Source: Trachelipus rathkii (taxonomy: Eukaryota > Arthropoda > Malacostraca > Isopoda > Trachelipodidae). From it: a stretch of DNA of 23,724 nt. How positions within the stretch are numbered: position 1 is the stretch's first letter; every line of letters starts with the position of its first letter. The stretch is from contig JABUQX010021021.1 in assembly GCA_015478945.1 (NCBI GenBank), forward strand, positions 25,001 through 48,724, in the 5' to 3' direction. The notes below the pieces were generated by a model. The model did not search any database, was not told the origin of the DNA, and worked only from the letters and a program-made list of their open reading frames with translations. Positions 10,330 through 21,115 of this stretch are shown here, in pieces. A program made the translations under genes and the position numbers.

Positions 10330-13058
10330 GATTACATGCCACTATACAGCTGACTGAGAAAGAATTATCCTTCCATTAAATTACCAAAGTAATTCCCGTA
10401 TTTTCTAATCTGCAGCACGCCCCTTTTTGCCTTTTGCGTGTTAGATCACGACACAACACTCTGCATTTCCAGCTAGACACTCATTACCCCATCGCAAGCG
10501 AGACTCAAGCAAGACTACTGTTTAACTTGAATATGCCATTACCTATATCTGACTACGTTCAAAGCAATCAAAAGCAGCCTCGACCAATCTCTTCGCTAAA
10601 TGCTCGTCACAGAACCTACCCTGCTAGCTTATTAGTTATCAACTAACCAGTAATGAAATTACCAGTCCTGGTCATCCTCACCACTCAAGCCTTGGAGAGC
10701 GCATTTACTCTGCCTTTAGAAATTTCTAGCCCCGTACTCCTCCCGACCATGAAGTTCGCACAACTGCACGTACAGAGCATGGCTGGGCTTTGTTGCCCTA
10801 TTCCCCTAATCCGTATTCTAACTATTCCTCTTACTCTATTCTCTTTGAAAAGAATGTCACTAAGTCAAGATCCAAAATATAACGCTACCAACGGCAAAGA
10901 CCATTCGTCTTAAAATTGTAAAAACATCAGAGTTTCCTCTAAGCAGAACACCAACTGAACCCCAGATATATAAAAATTGCAGCACTCACAAAAAACCTCG
11001 CCATGCTTCTAGTTCTGAGAACAAAAGCACTTGACATATTCAAATAGGGTGTGTTTAGAACATACATGCCAAGCGAACAGAACAGTATTCCTACCATACC
11101 AAACCGACAATAGCTTGCACGATTTATTCCACCATTGACAAAATGATGCTAAACACTTCGTTCAACCGAATCTTCACTTCTCCGCAGTCTCTACAGCGTA
11201 GGATGTTTACCTTAGCGGGCGGATGAACATGTATGGTAGAGTTCCCAAAGTAGAGCTTCGTATGTGACGACCCACACCTCTCCTCTAATACTTATACTGA
11301 GCCCTTTTCGATCTGAAATACGAGCCCGTGAAGGAAACTGTTTCCACGCAAAACACAGCGAAACAAATGCCTACCATAGCATTCTGAATCTGTTCGCGCA
11401 TGAGAACACAAGGGGACCAGTAGTCTCACCATCCTTAACTTAATTGTCCAGTCTCTCCAGTACATTACCCGCTACCTGATACCTCACTGATCTCAAAAGT
11501 CTCCCAGACATAGGACACTTTTCGCTCAAGCCTAACATGCTATTCCTGATCTCCGATCGACCCAAATAGTCGCCGATACTGCCAATCTGTAATCAAAAGA
11601 TGACACAATTTTTACCCTGTGACCATCTTCCTTCCCCTTCATTCAATATGAACAGCCCAACATATTCGCCCACCATATCTACGAATCACGCTTACATGGT
11701 AGATACTGATATATCTTCCCATTTCCTAAACATGAGCACTTCTGGTTGTTTCTTCTAGCTCGCAAACCAAATCCACTTCAATAACATAGACTTTTATCGA
11801 TACTGACTCCACTTCTCATTCCATACCAAAGGACAGTCACTCAAAACCACCTGAAAACATCCCCTCCAAAACTTTTCGTACTCCCCAAATCCTGCTGTAC
11901 GACTATTCCATACCTTCTAGTAGCAACACCTCATTTATGCTTACTCCTCCTCGACCCCGTCCATCCCTCTCATTTCCTCCCTAATCTGCCAATCCACTCT
12001 TCCACTAAACATATAGCCCTATCCACATCTGAGACAATGACTCAAAAGAAGAATACAAAAGACTTAACGAGCAAAGATACCAAGCCAAATTTAAAGAGGG
12101 GAGCCCTCCCACACCCCCCCTTTTTTCCCTTTCTTTTTTTCAAAATGGGATCGAAAAATTTTTGGGGGGGGGGTGTAGATCAGCGGTTGGCGCTACCTAC
12201 TCTAATGTTGAAGAACGTTTTCCAATTAACAAACAATATGTAACACGCAATGCGCAAATCATGTTTGCAGGGATACTTCACTATATTTACTCGCCGTACT
12301 CTTTCCAACCGTGGAATGACTCAACCATCGCCCCGCTAACTTGCTATTAGAAAGAGGTACGACAACTTGATAGCGGAGGCTGCAGTGAGAATTGTTGATC
12401 CATAGACTGTACCCTATTCGTCCTTAGCCCCCGTCTTTGATATACAACTTTGGCGATAAACAGGTACATATTCATCTGTCCACCAATTCTCACTGTTTTT
12501 TTTACTCAACTTTGGCTCCCTACAGTAGTGAGTTTACTAAGCCCGACAGACCGACACTTTTAAAGACAAGCCTCCTTCCACTGCCCGGCGTTATTGCACC
12601 TGAATACTGGGAGAGTGTTCAATCTCATGCCATCCCGTTAGCATGGAAAGACTCTGTCACAACACTGTCGTCTAAGTTCCTTGCTGATTTCTTAACTCCC
12701 TTTTCCACTGGAGGCCTTAAAACAGGTACTACCCCGTACATTATTGAACTTTTCAGAACACACTCGATATCCCTAGTGATACACTATATTAAATGTCTTG
12801 CTCCCATTTCTCTATAGAACTCATATCACCATGTCGTCGCCTTTGATAACGCAATATATAAGGCACTGAACCCATTATCCAATAAGCCTTAATAAATCTT
12901 ATTACATTATTCCAATGTCTATATACTCTCGTAATTCCAGTTGGTCACCGTATGATGATCGAATAGGAGTGCGGGTCACTCTTTCATCAGTACCACATTA
13001 AACCTTATCTCCCACTTGTCTCCACACTTCAATAATAAATGCGAGGTTCCCGGATCTA
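10330..13058. other. Unassigned C-rich, G-poor block before the LINE
   Basis: There is no motif I can defend. The open frames at 10434-10646, 10653-10913, 12037-12243, 12162-12350 and 12437-12817 lack recognisable domains. The last, 126 codons, is the longest frame in the window but has no match I know. A Jockey LINE would normally carry its gag-like ORF1 and the endonuclease domain here, upstream of the linker at 13101. I looked for endonuclease hallmarks (an SDH box, a QE pair) and did not find them, so these parts are either lost, too decayed, or were never present because of 5' truncation. Confidence 0.45.
12111..12176. repeat. Homopolymer inverted repeat (C-tract / G-tract)
   Basis: ACACCCCCCC (12111-12120) is the reverse complement of GGGGGGGTGT (12167-12176), with T-rich and A-rich sequence between. 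The arms are homopolymer-based, so their exact length is uncertain. Confidence 0.6.
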
Positions 13059-13100
13059 ATGATAAAAACAATATCCACACCTTCTTCCAGAATGGTTATT

Positions 13101-13241
13101 TTTAAAGCAGCTGCGGCAAGATCTCGTCGAATTAACCGCCAACCACGTAAACATTATTTTCGAACTTATATTTTCATTGTTAACTCCACAGATCCCTCTT
13201 CGTTTCGCGTGAGGAAAGTGCACAGAAAATATCTGCCCGCG
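13101..13241 (+). pseudogene. LINE ORF2 fragment: endonuclease-RT linker
   Basis: The frame opening at 13059 contains FKAAAARSRRINRQPRK, then YFRTYIFIVNSTDPSSFRV and RKVHRKYLP. This follows the pattern of the basic linker before the reverse transcriptase of Jockey-like ORF2 proteins (an AARARRxIRQAK block, then a WRxFVSSINSxTPxSKVW block). The frame stays open for 96 codons, among the better-preserved parts. Its start codon is incidental: the fragment is internal to ORF2. The minus-strand frame over the same bases is a shadow. Confidence 0.65.
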
Positions 13242-13607
13242 GGCCTTCAACAACTGCTCACCCTAGTCCTTCGTCTACGGAACCTATATAACAAATACGA
13301 TTCTCTGCTTCAGCATCTGTTTGCGCAGATGCATTCTAGGTCTAGATGACTGACTATAGCGATTGCTAGGAATGGAGAATACTTGATGAATGATTAAAGG
13401 GAACAAAGAAATAGAAGTTTGCAAACACGAAAATCTTTCCGCTTTCCTGAAGCTTTATAAACTGAAAATTAACACTGCACTTCCAAACTTTTCAACAACG
13501 AAATAGAAAGATCATATCTATAACCGTCTTTTTACACTTGCAGAGTATCAAACTGCACTGGCGAATACAAAAAGACGGTCCTCTCGAATATAATATTAGC
13601 GTCCTTG

Positions 13608-13950
13608 CTGGATCTGTATAACAGAGTCTGGATTGAAACCTCATTTCCATCTATTTGGACCACAGCTTTGTAATCTCTATATCCACACCTGGGAAAGATC
13701 CGAAGTTGGCAAACAACCAAACATCAATTTCGCTGACCTGTCATACATGCAAATTAATGGGAAAAATGGTTTCAGGTCTATTTCTTCTGTTCTGGAGAGT
13801 TGCCTGACTTTTTCAAACTTTCAATTTGGTTTCCGCATAAATCGTTCGATCTCAGATCCCTTGTTAAAACTGAAGATGACAGCTTCTAATATTTTTAAAT
13901 GCCTTCTCTCAAATAGATGGATGAATGAGTTTAACAGGGTAGTGTTCTAA
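13608..13950 (+). pseudogene. LINE reverse transcriptase, fingers region
   Basis: This part of the polymerase would bind template and incoming nucleotide during target-primed reverse transcription. Three successive frames carry it: LDLYNRVWIETSFPSIWTTA (13608-13667), PGKDPKLANN and ISLTCHTCKLMGKMV (13688-13773), and QFGFRINRSISDPLLKL (13822-13872). They correspond to the NRxWxxGxFPSxW, PGKDPxxxxNYRPISLTSCxCKLMEKM and QFGFRxxRSTxDxLLxL motifs of Jockey-like reverse transcriptases. At least two frameshifts lie between them. After 13872 the expected motif A (catalytic Asp) is not found. Confidence 0.78.
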
Positions 13951-14018
13951 GTGTATTATTATTTCCTCTCGGATTCAATTACATCGTTACTTCTATCCCA
14001 ACGACGGTCAATTTTTCT

Positions 14019-14568
14019 CTCTATGTTTATGACCTGGCACTATACATTGCCAGTGTCATGCTGCCACTTCTTGAACAGCAACTCCATCTAACTATTGAGA
14101 ATATTTCACAATGGAATAAATCCCATGACTTCCCATTCTCACCCACCAAAACCTCAGCAGGACTATATCTGAAAAAGGGGATCCGAAGAACCTGCCACCT
14201 CCCTCCGCGAACCTAACCTTTTATGGCTCATCTGTTCCTGTAACTCTACAAGTCAAATTTCTAGGTCTCATTCTAGATGACTTATTAGTCATCTTAAAAC
14301 AAAATCTTGGAGTGCTGATCCCAATTCACTTTTACGTCTCCACATTGCCCTAATCCGGTTGAAGTTGACCTACAGCCGCGAAGTATATGGTCCAGGCGTC
14401 CCAAACTCTTCTGACATCTGTTGGATCTCATCCAAACTGAAGCAATCTGTATTTCACACATGAGCCTTCCGATCGTCTCCCCGGGTGAGCTTTGAGGTTA
14501 AATCCGTTGTGGTGCCACATTCTCTTCATAGGGAATACATCATGTGCACAAGTTATCTCAAGTTTTAA
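14019..14568 (+). pseudogene. LINE reverse transcriptase, palm and thumb, catalytic Asp lost
   Basis: LYVYDLALYIAS at 14019-14054 is the active-site box. The family has two adjacent Asp residues (F/YVDD); here the first is Tyr (codon TAT, 14028-14030) and the second is kept (GAC, 14031-14033). There follow LEQQLHLTIENISQW and a FSPTKTS box, then after a frameshift NLTFYGSSVPVTLQVKFLGL and ILDD (14210-14281). After another shift come TKSWSADPNSLLRLHIALIR, LTYSREVYGPGVP and, past an in-frame stop at 14461, AFRSSP and HREYIMCTSY (14287-14565). These match the thumb of Jockey-like enzymes. The enzyme cannot be active. Confidence 0.82.
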
Positions 14569-14684
14569 ATTTCGATACCATCTGCCTTGACTCCGATTCT
14601 CTAAGAGATAACTCAGAATCCTCTTTACTTGCTATTTGCTAACACCGTTTACAACATCCTTAACTTCTACATCCCTTTGCACAA

Positions 14685-14692
14685 AGTGCTAC
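14685..14692 (+). repeat. Target-site duplication, left copy
   Basis: AGTGCTAC, identical to 15116-15123. Eight bases is the duplication length made by hAT transposases. Confidence 0.88.
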
Positions 14693-15115
14693 CAGGGTTG
14701 TGGAGTCGGAGTCGGAAGTCGCGGAGTCGGTGAGGAGTCTGGTAGTTCTTGAAGAGAGTGGAGTCCGCGAGTCGGATTTCGAACCAGTCATTTGACAAAG
14801 GGTGGGTGGTATCGCAGTCGGCATCGCGAGGTCGGAGTCGGTAGTTCGTCATCCAGGTAATTGATGAAGATGATTGGACGTCCGGAGAGATCAGCACTGA
14901 CGGGCAGGTAACTTCAAGAGTCTCTGTATATATGTTCAAAAGAGTGCGACGTTCGGAGTCGAATCGTCACACGGTAATTGTTGAAGAAGGTCCGGATGTC
15001 GGCGATCCAGGTCGGAGCTCGGAGTCGGAGTCGTGTAGTCCCCGGTAATTTTTGAAGAGGGGTGGCCCAGTCGGAGTCAGAGTCGGAAAATTTTTGAACC
15101 GACTCCCCAACCCTG
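14693..15115. mobile_element. Non-autonomous hAT element (MITE) nested in the LINE
   Basis: The 423-bp element begins CAGGGTTGTGGAGTCGG (14693-14709) and ends CCGACTCCCCAACCCTG (15099-15115). These are inverted repeats of 17 bp with one mismatch. Perfect 8-bp copies of AGTGCTAC flank it (14685-14692, 15116-15123). CAGGG termini and an 8-bp duplication together identify the hAT superfamily. The interior has no transposase. It is rich in GGAGTCGG words and contains a GGTA(A/G)TTxxTGAAGA unit four times, at 14741, 14856, 14973 and 15044. The LINE frame runs from LNFYIPLHKVL before the element to PFFYDEGYTPW after it when the element and one duplication are ignored, so the insertion came after the LINE. 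Two minus-strand frames over this element are artefacts of its repeats. Confidence 0.92.
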
Positions 15116-15123
15116 AGTGCTAC
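15116..15123 (+). repeat. Target-site duplication, right copy
   Basis: AGTGCTAC, identical to 14685-14692. Confidence 0.88.
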
Positions 15124-15250
15124 CTTTCTTTTATGATGAAGGATATACACCTTGGCCATTTCCTGTTCCCATCTGCTGTTCTTAACCACTCTCTCTAAAT
15201 CTAGCCTCCCTGCTTCATTGATAAAGGCTTCATATTTGTCTCATTCCGCA

Positions 15251-15643
15251 GTTCACGGTGGATCTACTCTAGTATTTACTGACAGCCTGAAACAGGAGAC
15301 AGCTACGCGTTGCGTCTCGCTGTACTTTCCTGACAATAACTTCTCTCCACACACAGCCCCTCTATTGCTTCACATCTCTTTCTACTGCAGAGTGTTGGCC
15401 GCTATAATCAGCTTGTCCTTCTCGAATTTCATTACGAAACCAAGACCACTCTTATATCATTTATTCAGATTCGCTATGGACCCTTCAGGTATTTAAAGCC
15501 CCCCTATACAACAATTTCTTCGTCCGCTCCACTCTCACAAGAAACAAATTACTCTATGTTTGACCCTATCTTACGTAGAGGTAGATGACGATGAAATCGC
15601 TGAAAGAGAGGCCAGAATGGCTACTTCTCTACTTTCCCGTAAT
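15251..15643 (+). pseudogene. LINE RNase H domain, decayed
   Basis: This domain would degrade the RNA strand of the RNA-DNA hybrid. VHGGSTLVFTDSLKQETATR (15251-15310) contains the first catalytic Asp (codon 15281-15283) in FTDSLKQ, where the family usually has FTDGSK. FSPHTAP and VLAAI follow, in the position of the family's TAELYAVLAAL block; the central Glu is not preserved. After a stop the frame from 15497 reads IQQFLRPLHSHKKQITLCL, then AEREARMATSL (to about 15633). This corresponds to the last part of RNase H in Jockey-like elements (FLxxLHxxKKxIxxCWVPSH, GNERADREARxAAS), here with the W and H of WVPSH replaced. Confidence 0.75.
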
Positions 15644-15861
15644 TGTTTTAGGTACCTCCGGGATACCTCTCGACAAAGTCGCCTCCCATCAACTGATTAT
15701 TATCCGCTCTCCGACAAAAGCTTCCATCATTAACCTGGCTCTATTAGTATGCCTGGGTGCACTGTAAGTCAGCGAGGAAAATCTTGTTGATTTTTTTTTT
15801 TTTCAAAACTTACATATATAAAGCGAAAATGGCTGAGTGGTTTTCCTGCATTCACCAACGA

Positions 15862-15999
15862 AAGTGGCATGTAGGCGGGGTGATACTTGCACGCTTTGGC
15901 GTTGGCCACACTAATATCACCAACCATCTATCTGCAAATTTTACCGTGCCCATAACTCCCAATCTGTTCACCCTTTCTTCATTGATTGTTCCCAACTGA
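15862..15999 (+). pseudogene. LINE ORF2 C-terminal fragment
   Basis: KWHVGGVILARFGVGHTNIT (15862-15921) matches the RWEVALARLRIGHTRLTH block that follows RNase H in Jockey-clade ORF2 proteins. The cysteine motif usually found after it is not preserved. A T-rich run near 15790-15803 interrupts the preceding sequence. Confidence 0.68.
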
Positions 16000-16199
16000 A
16001 CCCCAATGACCTTCGTCATTTTCATACTCTATGTACTATAACATCTTATAAAGGTTATCCTTCCTTTTCTGAATCTCTCCAACTTTCAATTAGTAACTAA
16101 TTTTCTCTTACCTCCACTAAACTGATAATATACTCACTTACGACAATGGAATATACCTTTTGTTCTTTAGAAATATTAAGGACATACTACTCAAGTGTA

Positions 16200-16395
16200 G
16201 CAGAATTCTTTTATTAATATCTTGACTGTGCAAGATATATTCATATCCACATCTAAATTTTCTTTCGCTGCCTTTAAAATAGGCAGAACCACAACTGGAG
16301 TTGATAATTCAACCTCAGTTGTTGCCACTTTCCTTCATGGGCACGATGTGGTGGCTCTATCGTGTGGCACATGAACTCTCTCTCTCCTCCCTCTA
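16200..16395. other. Probable LINE 3' untranslated remnant
   Basis: Mixed-composition sequence between the last ORF2 similarity and the TA-rich block. I see nothing coding. It may be the LINE 3' UTR, inferred only from position. Confidence 0.35.
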
Positions 16396-17638
16396 TATAA
16401 TATCCTATATTATATATAGTAATATATATATATTATCTATATACATTACTAGATATACTAGTATATTATACTATATGACCTATACTAGGTCTAGCTGAGC
16501 TCCAGATTCGCGATCACGTCTGATCTCTCGATCGTTATACATATTACGTGAATCAGTCTACTACTATATATACCGTACTACTATCGAATCTATAGGTTAT
16601 ATATATTACACTACTAGGCATGGTATATATAATATATATAATAATGTTATAACTATATCTATATAATACTACATAATATATATATTCTACATATGAAATA
16701 TGCTACGTATAAGTATAGTATATATAATCCTAATACCTATATATCATACCTACTATATCATATAATACAACTACTACCACTAGTATATTTAGATAATAAC
16801 TATAGTATATCCTATATATATATTTTAATCACTATATTCTATATGACTTACTAAAGCTATATAGTATAGATATACTATATGTCTATAATATAATTCACCA
16901 TCCAGATTATATGCTATTATATATTTATTATACGTATTATAATAAGATACGTATAGTTATCATACCCCTAGAAATATATATATATATGATATATATACAC
17001 ATACTATAGATAGTATATATTACTCATGTCTCACTATATATATCATTAATACCTAATAGCCACTATATATAAATATATATATAATATAGTATATATATAT
17101 ATTCGTTATAACCATTCTTAATACATAACAAAATCATATATTATTATTATAATATATCATATGAACTATAATATATTCATTACTTATCATAATTAATATT
17201 AGATATAGAGTACGGCTCACTCATATCCTCTGCATATAGCTACGTTATTTCTAGTAAGCATATATATATATATATTACTATAATTATATTAATTATATAT
17301 ACCTCATATTATAGTATACATATATTAGACTAATCTTCTAAGTACTAGATATATACTATACCTAAATATAGTATATATACTATATAATATATATTACTAT
17401 ATATATATATACATATATATATATACTATCATATAAGTACTTAACCTATATTATATATATATATTACTATATAATATATATATACTATCTATAATATAGT
17501 GTATACTATATATGATACCCCGGCTCACTCTCCTACCCCTGATTATCACCTATAATATATATATTACTATATATATATAATATATTAATACTATATATAT
17601 ATACATATTATATATATATATACCTATATACTAATATC

Positions 17639-17671
<33 letters not shown>

Positions 17672-17866
17672 TATATATATTATATATATTATAGTATATA
17701 TTAACTATATATATATATACTAACTACTATATATATATAAATAATCACTATACAAATACCACACGAGCTATTATTATATTTTACTATAATATTATTATAT
17801 ATGATCCTAATATCTATATTATATACCTATATAATTATACCTATATATATATATTAATTACAGTAT
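16396..17866. repeat. Long degenerate TA-rich tract
   Basis: Words such as TATATA, ACTATA and CTATATAC throughout, with scattered C and few G. It has the composition of a TA microsatellite carrying a high density of substitutions and indels. No coding signal. Confidence 0.8.
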
Positions 17867-18283
17867 ATCTGTGTGTGTCAGGTTGCTGGCTATATTTAAT
17901 CTAATTTTCGTAATTTCTAATAACGACAATTTTCTGACAATGTGATCTGAATTTTTATAAAACACTTAGTTTTCCTAAGAACCAGCTAAAAAAGCGTTTC
18001 TGTTCATTCTCTATTTGAGTGTTAGTATATCTTCTTGCGTTAGACTTTGCTTTACAAGAACTTGGGTGAATGGACAGCAAAACAACTCTCCCTCAATGCT
18101 ATAATTTGTTTGCCTCAAAACTCAAGTGCTGATTATTGAAAAACTAAACTATGCCCAATAGGGGTCGATCTTCAAAAAGTGCTATTGCATACAAATCGTT
18201 TTAAATATCAGAAGGCAGGGAATAACAATTCATATTAATTGACACAGATGATAAATCTTTCTAGGAGTAGGTCTATATACCAT
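17867..18283. other. Unassigned island between TA tracts
   Basis: About 400 bp of clean mixed sequence. No open frame of note, no RNA motif and no recognised element. Confidence 0.5.
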
Positions 18284-18866
18284 ATACGTTAGTCATAATA
18301 GTACTATACTATGTATATAATATATATACATATAATATAGTTATAGGTAACGTAATATACTACTATTTAATATATAAATATATAAGTCTATTTATTTACA
18401 GGTATGGTATATACATATACTATATATAATACGCTAGACTACTAGATTATATCTATACTATATGTTCTATCTACTAATATCATAAATATATAGCTATCAT
18501 ATCACGTCATCATATAATTAATAATTCAGATATAATATATATATATACTATACATACTATTATATATATATATATATACTATATACTATATACTATCTAT
18601 ACTATATATATATATATATATATTTAAAATATATATATACGCTGCTATATTATTTATATAATCTGTATACTAGTATAGATCTCTACTATCCTATCTGCCT
18701 ACTATATAACCATACTAATATACTATTATATCTAGCAGTCAATATATTATATATTATATATATATAGCTTATATATATTATATTATAAATATATATATAT
18801 ATATAGTAATATATATATATATATATAATATATGGAATAATTATATATATATATGCTATATATATC

Positions 18867-18900
<34 letters not shown>

Positions 18901-18959
18901 TTATATAATATTATATATATATATAGATATATATATGTATATATATATATATATATAAT

Positions 18960-19007
<48 letters not shown>

Positions 19008-19070
19008 TATATAATATAGTTATATATATTATATTATATATATATATATATAATATTTATAATATATATA

Positions 19071-19127
<57 letters not shown>

Positions 19128-19136
19128 TATATTATA

Positions 19137-19189
<53 letters not shown>

Positions 19190-19190
19190 G
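18284..19190. repeat. (TA)n tract, degenerate then dense
   Basis: Interrupted TA words to about 18760, then nearly continuous TA to 19190, purest near 19079-19122 and 19141-19181. Confidence 0.9.
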
Positions 19191-20064
19191 CACCCTCACT
19201 CTGTAACTCTACATCCTCGCTCACATCCGTCGGGCTCATCAGCGCTGCTTCCCAGTCCCCTCGATGCTTCCTGCTAGCACCACGCACCGCTACTATCACC
19301 AGTCCACTGCACCTATGTTCGCACATACCCGACCGCTCGGACTTATCACCTATAATCTCCGTCATACAGCTTATATCATTACCTACCGCACATATAAACC
19401 TACTTACTCACCTTAGACTATCACGTGACCCTACGTAATCACGTAGCATATATAACTTTCCTTATCCTGACATGTGCCATACTACATAGTCGATATTATC
19501 TATATATGTATATCCCGTATATACTATAATACTTTCCTACTGAGTGGCCATCTCACTACGCTCCCGTACGGGCTTCACCTTTCTCGTCATGCATCATAAT
19601 ATCATAATATATATATACTCACTACACTATAACTGCATCAATGATATACAACACCCTAAAGTATTTACTACTCATAGCTCCTATATACTTGACACTACTC
19701 ATTCCGAATCTCTTAAGTAACTATAAGCAACTCCTACTGGTTAATAATATATATAGATTCATTCCCGGACTGCGCAACCTCACGTGTATCTTAGCGTCTT
19801 TCATCACACTACCCTATCGCACGCAAGTCCACCTACTACCGCTGTGTATCACCACTCACTCTCATCTACCACCCGTCCGGCGCCCGCTCGCCACTCCCGC
19901 ATCTCTCCCGTCGCTCCTCACAATACATACCTCATCTACTACTACTGATATATACCTATGAACTTAACCTTATATACTAGTATATTATATATTACTATCA
20001 TATAATATAATAATTAGTACATTCACGTCACACTTAGCACTCACACGGTATCCTGCCGGATGTA
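19191..20064. other. Unassigned C-rich block
   Basis: The plus strand has many CAC, CTC and TAC words and few G. The frames at 19132-19365 (minus) and 19641-19961 (plus, 106 codons) show no motif; the second is Leu/Pro/Thr-rich, as expected of chance translation of C-rich DNA. No gene is called. Confidence 0.4.
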
Positions 20065-21115
20065 TATATAATAATGATAATAAATAATTTATAATATAAT
20101 AATAATACTAATTATATAATAATAATAAATAGTTAATAAAATAATAATAATAATCGACATAATACAGTCCATCGCGCATGACTCCACGTGCATCCAACAC
20201 ACGGTCTCCTAATCATCTTCGGGCCAGAACCCACTATGTCCGAAGCCGTCCCCTCTATCGGCACGCCCTGCTCTCACGCGCAAATAAAGCCCATAAGTAA
20301 TTATCATCATACACCATATACATAAATAATCAAAGCAATCGTAATAATACATCTCATATTAACATCATAATAAATAGCACATCATATAGCACATATCCAA
20401 TAAGTAATTAATATAATAATAATAAAATAATAATAATAATAATAGATAATAATAATAATAACCTAATAAAATAAATAAAAAATTAGAAAAAAAATAAAAT
20501 ATAATAATAATAATATAATGAATAATAATAATAATAATAATGCAATAATAATAATAATTAATCAATTACATCAAATAATAGCATTAATACATCCACAATC
20601 AATAATATAATAAATAATCAACTAATAACTTCATCAGTGAATCAATAAATAAAAACTCACCTCACATTAATAATAATGAACTGATCTTATGAATAATAAT
20701 AATCAACCACCTATATATATCTAATATACCCTACTCAAATCTATCACATAATACATTAATAATAATCAATAATTACATAATAACAATTAATAATAACTAA
20801 TAATAATAATCATCCCCATGACAGTACTATATCCATATTCAACTCGCATTATAGATATTACTATATAATCATCTACATCAATAATAATAAAATAATAATC
20901 ATATATATAATTAATAACCTAATAATAATACATAATCTAATCCAGACCAAATGATAATCTCAATCAACTAATAATAATTACAACATAATAATATAAAGTA
21001 TATAATAAATAAGATAATGAATTAATAATTAAGTAATAATAATAATTAATAATAATAATCACCACTATCCATAATAATAATAAAATAATAAATATAATAT
21101 ATCTATATTATAAGA
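20065..21115. repeat. (TAA)n microsatellite, heavily interrupted
   Basis: ATA/TAA/AAT trinucleotides dominate, purest at about 20416-20460 and 20500-20560, broken by C-containing words and by a 130-bp non-repeat patch at about 20160-20290. The minus-strand Tyr/Ile frame at 20365-20565 is repeat translation. Confidence 0.85.

Larger units (their letters stand above)
13059..16200 (+). mobile_element. Jockey-like non-LTR retrotransposon (LINE), 5'-truncated or decayed
   Basis: A plus-strand series of ORF2 fragments lies in the order expected of a Jockey-clade LINE: basic linker (13101-13241), reverse transcriptase (13608-14568), RNase H (15251-15643), then a C-terminal RWEVALARLRIGHT-like block (15862-15936) and a terminal YLLFFRNIKDILLK-like segment near 16165-16195. 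Frameshifts and stops break it into about ten frames. A 423-bp hAT element interrupts it at 14693-15115. The endonuclease and ORF1 are not recognised. The 3' boundary near 16200 is estimated from the last protein similarity; no poly-A tail is visible. The clade call rests on remembered motif patterns of Jockey-like elements common in arthropods. Confidence 0.8.

Noticed and set aside
12437..12817. 126-codon open frame as a possible host exon or LINE endonuclease
   Set aside because: No domain, no splice context and no endonuclease hallmark could be read; kept only as unassigned sequence.
14667..15189. Two overlapping minus-strand open frames, Arg/Asp/Ser-rich
   Set aside because: They translate the GGAGTCGG-rich hAT MITE and its flanks; the repeat composition keeps the frame open.
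19641..19961. 106-codon Leu/Pro/Thr-rich frame resembling a membrane protein
   Set aside because: Composition follows from C-rich, G-poor DNA between degenerate repeats, and no motif is present.
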